Source of the DNA: CASICS01 sp045564455
GTDB taxonomy: Bacteria; Pseudomonadota; Gammaproteobacteria; Magnimaribacterales; AG-339-G14
Direction of reading: 5' to 3'
Length of the DNA: 64,000 nt
Assembly (NCBI GenBank): GCA_045564455.1
Contig: JBJLHG010000002.1
Span: 767,589-831,588 of the forward strand
The position numbers were made by a program, and so were the translations under genes. How positions within the stretch are numbered: the first letter of the stretch is position 1; each line of letters begins with the position of its first letter. Of the stretch, positions 45,686 to 53,011 are shown piece by piece. The notes under the pieces were generated by a model that did no database searches, was not told where the DNA came from, and saw only the letters and a program-made list of their open reading frames with translations.

Positions 45686-46486
45686 TTAACTTTCCTCCAT
45701 TATTTTAAATACTTCTTCTTTTTGATCTTCGCTAAATTTTCCTAGAACTGCTATTAAGGCTTCAGGAATAAATGCAGAAACAGCTTTTTCAAATATCTCC
45801 ATAGATTTAATATTGTCATACCAAGCTTTGATGTTAGGCCTTGAACTTTCATTAAATAAATCACCCATAGAAAGTTGTTCCATTCTAATTATGTAAGGCA
45901 TTGCTGCAGCATCTGCAATTCCAAAGGAATCATTAAAAAGCCATTTAGAATTTTCTAATTCTGCCTCCAATTTATCTAGGAATTCTTTAGATTTTTTTAA
46001 ACCTTCAATAACAACCGGAGCATCTAATCCTTTCTCAATTAGATCTCTTCTAGCTTGGCGTTTTATAGGATCAGGTATATTTTCAATTTCTAGATCAAGC
46101 TCTTCCTTAGGTTTTTGAATGAGTATATTTCTCATTCCTATCCCGTAAGTAATAGCTCCACACTGCGGGTGATAGGTATCGATATATTTAGTCCACAAAC
46201 GCATTTGATGAATTTTTGCAGGATCTGATGATTTGGCAGGAGTTTCAGGATAGGCATCATCAAGATACTCGTTTATTAAAGAAGATTCTATTAAAGCTTC
46301 GTTATTAACCACAAGTGTTGGAACTACATGGTTTGGATTTAATTTTACATATTCAGGATTGTGTTGTTCTCCTGATAGAAGATCAATGAGCTTAGATTCA
46401 TATTGAAGTTCTTTAAGTTCTAAAATTATTCTTACTTTCTGTGAGCAAGTAGAGGGACCATTATGATAAAGAATTAAATTATTCAT
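45686..46486 (-). CDS. glutathione S-transferase family protein
   Basis: The 266-residue protein has a GST N-terminal domain with HNGPSTCSQKVRIILELKEL (S12/C14 region), the cis-Pro segment NHVVPTLV and ESSLINEYLD for glutathione. The C-terminal helical domain contains FGIADAAAMPYIIRME. Within the family the CSQKVR start and long C-terminal domain resemble tetrachlorohydroquinone dehalogenase or beta-etherase-like GSTs of aromatic pathways. It is the first gene of the operon, with a sigma70-like promoter and an operator-like palindrome directly upstream. Confidence 0.88.
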   Translation of the reverse strand: MNNLILYHNGPSTCSQKVRIILELKELQYESKLIDLLSGEQHNPEYVKLNPNHVVPTLVVNNEALIESSLINEYLDDAYPETPAKSSDPAKIHQMRLWTKYIDTYHPQCGAITYGIGMRNILIQKPKEELDLEIENIPDPIKRQARRDLIEKGLDAPVVIEGLKKSKEFLDKLEAELENSKWLFNDSFGIADAAAMPYIIRMEQLSMGDLFNESSRPNIKAWYDNIKSMEIFEKAVSAFIPEALIAVLGKFSEDQKEEVFKIMEES

Positions 46487-46492
46487 AAACCT

Positions 46493-46521
46493 TTTATACC
46501 TTTAAAATGACAATATGTCAC
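46493..46521 (-). promoter_or_regulatory. sigma70-like promoter and palindromic operator of the GST operon
   Basis: Read on the minus strand, GTGACA (46516-46521) and TATAAA (46493-46498) are spaced by exactly 17 bases, each five of six to the sigma70 consensus. The perfect palindrome TGACA-ATA-TGTCA (46508-46520) overlaps the -35 box and the spacer, as expected of a repressor site. The -10 box ends only 6 bases before the ATG of the GST gene, so the transcript would begin at or next to the start codon. The same sequence recurs before the TonB receptor. Confidence 0.6.
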
Positions 46522-46522
46522 T

Positions 46523-47299
46523 TTATAAAAGTCCACCAAAGTTTCCACCATCAACAGAAATACTTTGACCAGAAATATAAGCTGCTTGTTGAGAGCATAA
46601 AAAAGCACAAATTCCTGAAAATTCTTCAACAGTGCCCATTCTTTTTGCTGCCAATTCATTTTCCATATTTGCTTTAGCTTCTTCAAAAGTTATTTTCCCT
46701 ATGTCTGCTTGAAAATTAAGAATTCTAGTTTGTCTATCTGTGTCGATCCTCTCAGGAAGCAAATTATTAAGTGTAATATTATATTGTGATATCTCTCTAG
46801 AGAGAGCTTTAGATAACCCATGCAATGCAGAACGAGCAGAGGTAGAGAGACCCATAATTAAATGTGGATTTTTTACCATTGCTGAAGTTATATTTATTAT
46901 GCGACCAAAGTTTCTTTCTTTCATACCTGGAATGACCTTTTGCATTAAAAGTGCCGATTGAGAAAAATTTGATTTAATAGCACCTAAAAAATCATCTTCA
47001 CTCCAGCTAAAAAAATCTCCTGGAGGAGGGCCGCCACTATTATTTATTAATATGTCAGGATTTGGACATGCTTTTAATAAAGCCTCTCTTGTTGAATTTT
47101 CTTCCATGGAGCCAATAACAGAAGAAACTATATATCCTTTGGCTTTAAACTCGGACTCAGTTTTAGAAACATTTTCTTGGTTAGTGCCGTTGATGATTAT
47201 TTCAACTCCTTCTTTTGCTAGGTCTTCCGCACAAGCTTTTCCTAAACCTCTGCTTGATGCGCAAACAATTGCTTTTTTCCCGGATATTCCTAAATCCAT
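46523..47299 (-). CDS. divergent SDR family protein lacking the Tyr-Lys catalytic pair
   Basis: The 258-residue protein has SDR architecture: CASSRGLGKACAE for nucleotide binding (13-25), NNSGGPP, NITSA and a C-terminal ISGQSISVDGGNFGG. Where the catalytic YxxxK belongs, the sequence reads GLSTSARSALHGL, so Tyr and Lys are replaced by Ser152 and Arg156. A known SDR subgroup has LSNxxR at this place. It may bind a substrate or use a different mechanism. It is the first gene of the reverse block, separated from the GST gene by 36 bases containing a new promoter. Confidence 0.85.
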   Translation of the reverse strand: MDLGISGKKAIVCASSRGLGKACAEDLAKEGVEIIINGTNQENVSKTESEFKAKGYIVSSVIGSMEENSTREALLKACPNPDILINNSGGPPPGDFFSWSEDDFLGAIKSNFSQSALLMQKVIPGMKERNFGRIINITSAMVKNPHLIMGLSTSARSALHGLSKALSREISQYNITLNNLLPERIDTDRQTRILNFQADIGKITFEEAKANMENELAAKRMGTVEEFSGICAFLCSQQAAYISGQSISVDGGNFGGLL

Positions 47300-47426
47300 G
47301 TTTTTCTCCTAGTTTTCATTGATAAAAATAATTTTTTTCTTCGGTAACTTTGATATTTCATGATAAGTATTTTTTTAATCATTACCGAGCAAACTCAACT
47401 AATTGATTGCGCTTAATTTAATTCAT

Positions 47427-47568
47427 CACATCTTGTCATTATAAAAAATTTATGCAACTTTTTTTACAATTTTAAAAAAAAAGGTTTACAAAACTGGAAA
47501 TAAGCGTAAATTTGAACTCCGACATTTTGTCACTTTTATAAAAAAAGACTTTGTCATCATAATTAAAA
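47427..47568 (+). promoter_or_regulatory. repeated operator-like sites before the TonB-dependent receptor
   Basis: The 287-base region between the SDR and the receptor contains CACA-TCT-TGTCA at 47427-47438 followed by TTATAAAAAA, and GACA-TTT-TGTCA at 47521-47532 followed by CTTTTATAAAA. A further half site TTGTCATCATAA lies at 47551-47562. The first two have the same layout as the palindrome before the GST gene (46508-46520 followed by CTTTATAAAA). The receptor promoter itself cannot be placed firmly, but TATAAA at 47537 or CATAAT at 47558 are candidate -10 boxes. The receptor has a TGGGGGG ribosome site. Confidence 0.55.
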
Positions 47569-47586
47569 TTACCTGGGGGGTATCTT

Positions 47587-50082
47587 ATGACTAAATTTAA
47601 ACATCTCATTTCGATGTTGGCGCTGGTTATAGCGCCTATAGCTATTGCACAAGATGCAGTATTTGAAGAACTAACAGTTACTGCTCAAAAAAGAGTTTCA
47701 ACTGTTATGGATACCGCAGCTGCAATTGCCGCAATATCTGGAGATGATCTTCAGGAAAGAGGAATTAGAAATATTGCAGATTTAGATCAGCTTTCACCTG
47801 ATTTAGTTATCGGCGGTGAAGGAGCTCAAAGAAAGCAAATAAGAATAAGGGGTGTTGGGACTTATAGTTTTGATATTGCAGCAGATCCTTCTGTAGCAAT
47901 TGTTATTGACGGAGTTGCGCAACCAAGAGCTACGGTAAATATGTCATCCTTTACTGATTTAGAAAGAATTGAAATATTAAAAGGTCCTCAGGGCGCAATT
48001 TATGGAGTTAATTCTATAGGTGGAATAATAAATATGGTTTCAAAAAAACCATCTGGCGGACAGTCTGGAAAAGTTTCACTCAAAACCGGAAATAACGGAG
48101 ATCAAGGTATATCTTTTGCTATTGAAACTGATTTAAGTAATTCAGTTTCTGGTCGATTCAGCTTATCTACTTCTCAGGAAGATGGAACTGCTTTTGAGGA
48201 AGTCACTGGTCGTGATAACGGAGTTCATGCTCAAAATGCAAGAGCAACTTTCTTTGGCTCTACTGACTCAGGAATTGAATGGACTGCGTCTTTAAGTCAT
48301 GGTAAGCAAGATATTGATGCACAAGTTATGGAACAGAAATTTATCTGTAACTCTCAGAACCCTGCAACACATTGGCTGCCAGTTTTTAATAATCAATCAA
48401 CAAATTCTGTTTGTACCTCTTTAGCTGCTGCGACTTCTCAAAATACATATGGAGTAACTAATCTTTCAAATGCATTAGTTGCAGCTTCATATGCATCTGA
48501 AGAATCTCAACCTTTATCTACGCCTGGATATGCATTCATGGAAGGTATGTCCGCAAGTCTAAATATGAGTAAAGATTTTGATAATTTTACAGTTACAGGA
48601 ATTTTAGGAGCTTCAAAAGTTAATTCGGGTGAATTAAGAGATTTTGATGCAACTTCGGCAAATGCTCTAACTCAAGGTCATAATTCAATGACTAACACCA
48701 CTACTTTAGAAATCCGAATCGATTCTGATGATACTGTTAAGTATCCATGGTCTATAGGACTTTATGGTTCAAGAGACCAAGGTTATAGAGAAGATGAATT
48801 TACCTCATTCCCTGAAAGCGTTCAGAATATCTTATTTGGATATGCTGCTTCTGTATCTGCTGTAAATCTTGCTAACGGTACTTCGCTTGCGCCTGCACCA
48901 GCAAACTATCCAGCAGTTCTGGCTGCTATGCAAACTTGTGTAACCGCAGGAACTTGCCAAGCTTTTTATACTAATACTGTTCAAAGGCCAGCTGTTTTTA
49001 CAGGCGGACAATTTGTAGGGCAACAAGATGTAGATAATTTAGTTCAAGCCATTACAGGCAAATTTCAAAATTTTGCAAGAATGGGAATAAAAACTCAATC
49101 TACTGCAGTGTTTGGAAATGTTAAAATTCCTTTAATGGATAATTTAGAATTATTTGTTGGTGGAAGATATTCAGTTCATGATAAACCATACACTTATGAA
49201 GGAAATACCAATGCTCCTAATGTTCCATTGGTAACTGTGGATTACGTAACTACTGGTGGATTAACTGCTAAAGAATTTGATCCAAAAATTACACTTGAAT
49301 ATACTCAAGGTGATTCTTTATCTTGGATAACTTATTCAACTGCTTACAAATCAGGAGGTCCAAGATTTGCCCAATGGACTAAAGCTACTGCAGATATTAC
49401 ATATGCTCAGGAAGAATTAGAAATGGTTGAAGTTGGTTATAAAACTGACCTCAATGGAGGCAGTAGTCAACTTGAAATAACTGCTTATAATTACGATTAT
49501 ACTGATAATCAGCAGTTATTAGTTTGTGTTCAAAACGGTTCTCCGAGTGGTTGTGTTGTTACAGGTGATGCGACAATACAAGGAATGGATTTAACTTATA
49601 GAACATACCTTAATGACAACACTTCTATAGGTGGTACTTATGCTTTTGTAGATGCTACTTGGGATAGATTCTGTGACACAGCTGCTGTTCCAGCTACAGC
49701 TACAAATCCATGTGGTATTGATAGAGCGGGTCAAACAATGCCTTTTTCTGCTGAAAATAATTTGAGTTTAAATATCAAAAATGTTCAGAATTTAGATATG
49801 GGTGAATTAACATTAACTGCTTCTGTGTCTTATAAAGATGAGTATTCAGTAACATTAGGAAAATGGTCAGGTTTAACAACTGTAGATGACTTGACTAAGG
49901 TAAATTTAAGCGCAGCATTATTAACTCAAGGTGGATGGAAAATAAACGCTGTCTGCACTAACTGTACTGATGAAATTTATCAAGCTAATGGTTTAGCAGG
50001 AACAAGACCTCAAGGAGGTGGTTACAGATATGCTATGGCTGAAGGAAGAAGAATTGGGATTACTTTAGGAACTGACTTTTAA
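47587..50082 (+). CDS. TonB-dependent outer-membrane receptor
   Basis: The 831-residue protein has a signal peptide ending AIAQ (about 1-22), a TonB box-like stretch FEELTVTAQKR, and the plug domain from MDTAAAIAAISGDDL to IINMVSKKP. The plug includes IRIRGVG, VIDGV and LERIEILKGPQGAIYG. A 22-strand barrel follows, ending in GITLGTDF with terminal Phe. It imports a ligand across the outer membrane using TonB energy; the ligand is unlikely to be iron alone, since the operators link it to the aromatic operon behind it. A strong terminator follows. Confidence 0.95.
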   Translation: MTKFKHLISMLALVIAPIAIAQDAVFEELTVTAQKRVSTVMDTAAAIAAISGDDLQERGIRNIADLDQLSPDLVIGGEGAQRKQIRIRGVGTYSFDIAADPSVAIVIDGVAQPRATVNMSSFTDLERIEILKGPQGAIYGVNSIGGIINMVSKKPSGGQSGKVSLKTGNNGDQGISFAIETDLSNSVSGRFSLSTSQEDGTAFEEVTGRDNGVHAQNARATFFGSTDSGIEWTASLSHGKQDIDAQVMEQKFICNSQNPATHWLPVFNNQSTNSVCTSLAAATSQNTYGVTNLSNALVAASYASEESQPLSTPGYAFMEGMSASLNMSKDFDNFTVTGILGASKVNSGELRDFDATSANALTQGHNSMTNTTTLEIRIDSDDTVKYPWSIGLYGSRDQGYREDEFTSFPESVQNILFGYAASVSAVNLANGTSLAPAPANYPAVLAAMQTCVTAGTCQAFYTNTVQRPAVFTGGQFVGQQDVDNLVQAITGKFQNFARMGIKTQSTAVFGNVKIPLMDNLELFVGGRYSVHDKPYTYEGNTNAPNVPLVTVDYVTTGGLTAKEFDPKITLEYTQGDSLSWITYSTAYKSGGPRFAQWTKATADITYAQEELEMVEVGYKTDLNGGSSQLEITAYNYDYTDNQQLLVCVQNGSPSGCVVTGDATIQGMDLTYRTYLNDNTSIGGTYAFVDATWDRFCDTAAVPATATNPCGIDRAGQTMPFSAENNLSLNIKNVQNLDMGELTLTASVSYKDEYSVTLGKWSGLTTVDDLTKVNLSAALLTQGGWKINAVCTNCTDEIYQANGLAGTRPQGGGYRYAMAEGRRIGITLGTDF

Positions 50083-50098
50083 AGTTTTTCATATCATT

Positions 50099-50130
50099 AA
50101 AACGGCACCTTCGGGTGCCGTTTTTTTTTA
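50099..50130 (+). terminator. intrinsic terminator after the TonB-dependent receptor gene
   Basis: AAAACGGCACC (50099-50109) pairs with GGTGCCGTTTT (50114-50124) around a TTCG tetraloop, followed by a run of T to 50129. It starts 16 bases after the stop codon and is the clearest rho-independent terminator in the window. It also isolates the TetR gene, which starts 21 bases further on and therefore needs its own promoter or read-through. Confidence 0.95.
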
Positions 50131-50151
50131 TAAAATGTTATTATTTTAAAA

Positions 50152-50778
50152 ATGAAAAACAAAACATCTTCAAAAGACAAATTAATCGATGCTGCAGTCA
50201 TGCATCTTAATTCTGAGGGTTTAAATAGCTTCACAGCAACTACCATTACTAAATCAGCGAGTTTAGGCTACGGGACTTTTTATAAATATTTCTCTTCTAC
50301 TGAAGATCTGTTGGAGGCTGCCATAAGAAAAAATGTCCTTTCTATAGCTCTTAAAATAGAAAAGTTGAATAGCACAGAAGAAAATAAAATTATTGCCTTC
50401 ATGCAAGCTATATATATTGTTTTTACTGATCTATGTCACAGTCCTACATCTGCATGGCTTTCTTCCAAACCTGATTATTTTGTAGAAATTGCCTACGAAT
50501 TAACTCATAAGTTAGCAAAAAAAGATTTCGAATTTTCTATAAAGAATCATAAATTTAGGAAAGATTATCTAAAAAACTTTGATATTAAATTCAAACTTAT
50601 AATCTGGCAATTATGTGGAGCGTTCAGACTGGTTAGTGAAGGAGAGAACTATCATGATGTTGCCTACGAATTAATGCGAGAGTCTATCCCGGTAGAAACA
50701 ACTGAAGCAGAAGTAGATGAAATTATTAAATTAATAATGGACAGGCATAAAGTAAAATTACAACAGGAATATAAATGA
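50152..50778 (+). CDS. TetR family transcriptional regulator
   Basis: The 208-residue protein has the TetR N-terminal helix-turn-helix: KDKLIDAAVMHLNSEGLNSF, then TATTITKSASLGYGTFYKYFSSTEDLLEAAI (recognition helix around GYGTFYKYF, about 42-50). The C-terminal ligand domain is not assignable. Its position after the receptor makes it a candidate regulator of the receptor and the aromatic operon through the TGACA-N3-TGTCA sites, although no such site is found in the short region before the gene itself. It overlaps the next gene by 4 bases (ATGA). Confidence 0.92.
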   Translation: MKNKTSSKDKLIDAAVMHLNSEGLNSFTATTITKSASLGYGTFYKYFSSTEDLLEAAIRKNVLSIALKIEKLNSTEENKIIAFMQAIYIVFTDLCHSPTSAWLSSKPDYFVEIAYELTHKLAKKDFEFSIKNHKFRKDYLKNFDIKFKLIIWQLCGAFRLVSEGENYHDVAYELMRESIPVETTEAEVDEIIKLIMDRHKVKLQQEYK

Positions 50779-51038
50779 TTGATTACGTAAGAAAACAAAT
50801 TTCGGTATATAACGCACCAATCTTAAGATTTTTTGAAAACAACTCAGGAACTATCTTAAGAACAGTAATATATACAATAGGTCATTTTATTATCGCTGCT
50901 ACCTGCGTTTGGTATTTTACTGGAGCTGATTTTATTTTAGCGATGACAGATGCAATAGTTGAGCCTTTGATCAACGGGGTTTGGTATTTTTTACTAGATA
51001 AATTTTGGGCAAGTAAAATGTCTAAAGCAAGAGCATAG
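50775..51038 (+). CDS. DUF2061-like small membrane protein
   Basis: The 87-residue protein has two hydrophobic segments (about 26-48 and 50-72) around TVIYTIGHFIIAATCVWYFTG and IVEPLINGVWYFLLDKFW. The pattern, including the final aromatic/Lys/Trp element, fits DUF2061 proteins, small inner-membrane proteins of unknown role. It is coupled to tetR by an ATGA overlap and followed 9 bases later by a secreted small protein with an AGGAGG site. Confidence 0.7.
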   Translation: MIDYVRKQISVYNAPILRFFENNSGTILRTVIYTIGHFIIAATCVWYFTGADFILAMTDAIVEPLINGVWYFLLDKFWASKMSKARA

Positions 51039-51047
51039 GAGGCTAGT

Positions 51048-51515
51048 ATGCACAAAATTTTTACCTGTTTTACTTTGTTGCTTTTTTTAACATCCGTCAA
51101 CGCTTATGAAAAAAATAAAGGTCAAGGCTTTAAAATATGGGATGGTAAAAAATCCGATCAAATCAAGTTCTATCTAGATCTTAAGATCAATTCTGATAAT
51201 CCAGATAAAGCAATAAACTTAATCAATGAAATGGTTATTTATATTAAAGATTTAGAGCCGGATACTATTACTTATGAGTACTATTTATCCAAAGACAAAA
51301 AATCTATTTCATTAAGAGAAGTTTATAAAAACTCTGAAACTGCTTTATTTCATATGAATAATTTCGGTGAGGGACCATATGCCGAAAGATTTCTTAGTTT
51401 AATGACAATTCGATCATTTCAAGTAATGGGTAATGCTTCGGATGAACTTCTTAAGTCTTTAGAACCTTTTACTAAAGACAATAGGTTGCTAATCTCAGGA
51501 TTTGATAGAAATTAA
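51048..51515 (+). CDS. secreted ABM-like (antibiotic biosynthesis monooxygenase fold) protein
   Basis: The 155-residue product has a signal peptide (about 1-19, ending VNAY) and a single dimeric alpha-beta-barrel-like domain. Key segments are FYLDLKINSDNPDKAINLIN, EPDTITYEYYLSKDKKSISL and ETALFHMNNFGEGPYAERFL. This is the ABM/quinol monooxygenase pattern, here exported, which is unusual because most ABM proteins are cytoplasmic. Catalysis is unproven. Its stop overlaps the convergent ferritin-like gene by 4 bases. Confidence 0.72.
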   Translation: MHKIFTCFTLLLFLTSVNAYEKNKGQGFKIWDGKKSDQIKFYLDLKINSDNPDKAINLINEMVIYIKDLEPDTITYEYYLSKDKKSISLREVYKNSETALFHMNNFGEGPYAERFLSLMTIRSFQVMGNASDELLKSLEPFTKDNRLLISGFDRN

Positions 51516-51952
51516 CTAAAATCTTTCAGCATCTTTCTAATCTCTAGTTGATGCTTTTCTTCCTCGCCAATAAGCGCTCTGGTGTATTCTTCTAAATAAA
51601 TAGAAGCACCTTCAACGACTGTAAGAAGTTTTTTATACAGACTTAAAGCAAGGAGCTCGTGTTCTAGACTTTCTTCTAAAATATCTTTGATGGCATGGTT
51701 ATTTGTTTCAACAATTTTAGATATTTTTTGAGAGGGGTGGCCATCGAGACCAGTTAGAAGATCTCCAGCCTGTTGCGCATGAAGAAGAGATTCATTTGCT
51801 TGTTCTTGAAGAAAAGCCACAATAGGTATTCTATGTGGGCCAACTACCATTAATGAAGAATGAGTATATCTAACCACTCCAGCAAGCTCACATTCCATTA
51901 TGTCATTCAAAATACTACAAGCTAAGGTTTCATCTAATTTTTTATTTTCCAT
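51512..51952 (-). CDS. bacterioferritin-like ferritin-fold protein
   Basis: The 146-residue four-helix protein has the ferritin-type carboxylates in order: E22 in CELAG, E54 with H58 in NESLLHAQ, E97/E99 in ESLEHELLALSLYK, and E131 with H134 in GEEEKHQLE. Length and pattern fit the bacterioferritin/ferritin-like group that stores or oxidises iron. The E-x3-H spacing at 54-58 differs from the ExxH of true Bfr, so it may belong to a related class. A Fur-box-like element lies about 70 bases upstream. Confidence 0.85.
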   Translation of the reverse strand: MENKKLDETLACSILNDIMECELAGVVRYTHSSLMVVGPHRIPIVAFLQEQANESLLHAQQAGDLLTGLDGHPSQKISKIVETNNHAIKDILEESLEHELLALSLYKKLLTVVEGASIYLEEYTRALIGEEEKHQLEIRKMLKDFS

Positions 51953-52021
51953 AATTTCCTCGATAATTTAAATTTTATTATAAGTAATATTTTTAAAAAA
52001 AGGCCCGTTGAGAATTAAGAT

Positions 52022-52040
52022 AACAATGATAATCGTTAGC
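52022..52040 (-). promoter_or_regulatory. Fur-box-like site upstream of the ferritin-like gene
   Basis: AACAATGATAATCGTTAGC matches 15 of 19 positions of the Fur consensus GATAATGATAATCATTATC, including an uninterrupted AATGATAATC. It lies in the 101-base gap before the ferritin-like gene, 70 bases from its start codon, in a place suited to promoter control. The upstream gene ends at 52054, so the site does not belong to that gene's own promoter. Confidence 0.6.
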
Positions 52041-52053
52041 AAATACTTCAAAC

Positions 52054-52749
52054 TCAATTAGAAAATTGATGATCTTTATTCTTATAAATAAACAGAAGCG
52101 GGTAGCTCACAAAGACTAATTGAAAATAAGATAAAAATCCATTGGCTAGACTATTCAATACAAACGGAAGAGACATGCTTTCTGTATTGATTACAAAAGC
52201 TGAAATTATTGTTAAAACAAGAAAAGTAACGACAATTAATGCGGTCCAATATAAGAATAAGACGGTTAAATAATTCGTTGTATTGTTAGCTGTGCTTTTC
52301 CATGATGAATCCATCGATTGGACAATACTTTTGCCATCTATAATCAAATAAAAAGGACTGTATAGAAGTCTTGAAGCTAAATAAATTCCTGGCAAGATAA
52401 AAAATAGCAAACCTAAAATAACGATTAAAGCTACGGAGAGGGTTAACATCAAAACTTTCAAAGATAATTGAAATGAAACTAAGTAATAACCGAGCGTTTC
52501 TTTTAAAGAGTTTTTTTCTAAATCATTAACCAATAAAATACTAAAAGCAGTTAAAAAGGGCGTTAAAAAAAGGTTAGTAAAAATTAATATCAAGATTCCC
52601 CAAGTAAATAAAATCTCATTATTAAGAAGAATATCTCCGCTAGCTGCTAGCAGACCTAGTAAAATAAAAATTGGTAGAGTTTTTTTTGTATATATACTTG
52701 CAGTTACAAAGTAAAACTTGAAACCTTTTAAAAGTGAAGTTATTGTCAT
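52054..52749 (-). CDS. YciC/UPF0259-like integral membrane protein
   Basis: The 231-residue protein has about six hydrophobic segments. The central part, FILPGIYLASRLLYSPFYLI followed by SIVQSMDSSWKST, resembles the YciC/UPF0259 and related stress-associated membrane families, where a PGIxL helix precedes a conserved Ser/Trp loop. No function is known. It is a single gene, divergent from the glutaredoxin gene across 31 bases. Confidence 0.6.
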   Translation of the reverse strand: MTITSLLKGFKFYFVTASIYTKKTLPIFILLGLLAASGDILLNNEILFTWGILILIFTNLFLTPFLTAFSILLVNDLEKNSLKETLGYYLVSFQLSLKVLMLTLSVALIVILGLLFFILPGIYLASRLLYSPFYLIIDGKSIVQSMDSSWKSTANNTTNYLTVLFLYWTALIVVTFLVLTIISAFVINTESMSLPFVLNSLANGFLSYFQLVFVSYPLLFIYKNKDHQFSN

Positions 52750-52780
52750 TTTTTAGTTATATTAATTTAAAGAGGAGATT

Positions 52781-53002
52781 ATGATAGAAATTTGGTCAAA
52801 ACCCCAGTGTCCTTTTTGCGACAAAGCCGAAAACCTTTGTAAGCAAAAAAATCTAGAATATAAAAAACATATGCTTGACGTGGATTATTCCAGAGAAGAT
52901 TTATTTACTAAATTTCCTTCAGCAAGAACATTTCCACAAATCACTATTGATGGTGTTCTGGTGGGCGGCTATACCGAATTTGCTGCAGAAATAAATAATT
53001 AA
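52781..53002 (+). CDS. glutaredoxin
   Basis: The 73-residue protein is a short dithiol glutaredoxin with the CPFC active site (C9, C12), the TFPQIT cis-Pro segment and the VGGYTEF glutathione-binding end. The length is near E. coli Grx3/GrxA-like forms. It would reduce protein disulfides or glutathione mixed disulfides in the cytoplasm and could also serve BolA-type Fe-S partners, though those are usually monothiol. It has a GAGGAG site and is followed 9 bases later by the symporter. Confidence 0.92.
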   Translation: MIEIWSKPQCPFCDKAENLCKQKNLEYKKHMLDVDYSREDLFTKFPSARTFPQITIDGVLVGGYTEFAAEINN

Positions 53003-53011
53003 GCATTAGTC

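Noticed and set aside
46483..46686. A 67-codon reverse frame across the SDR end and the GST promoter.
   Set aside because: It overlaps the SDR coding sequence in another frame, runs through the promoter and operator, and shows no recognisable protein features.
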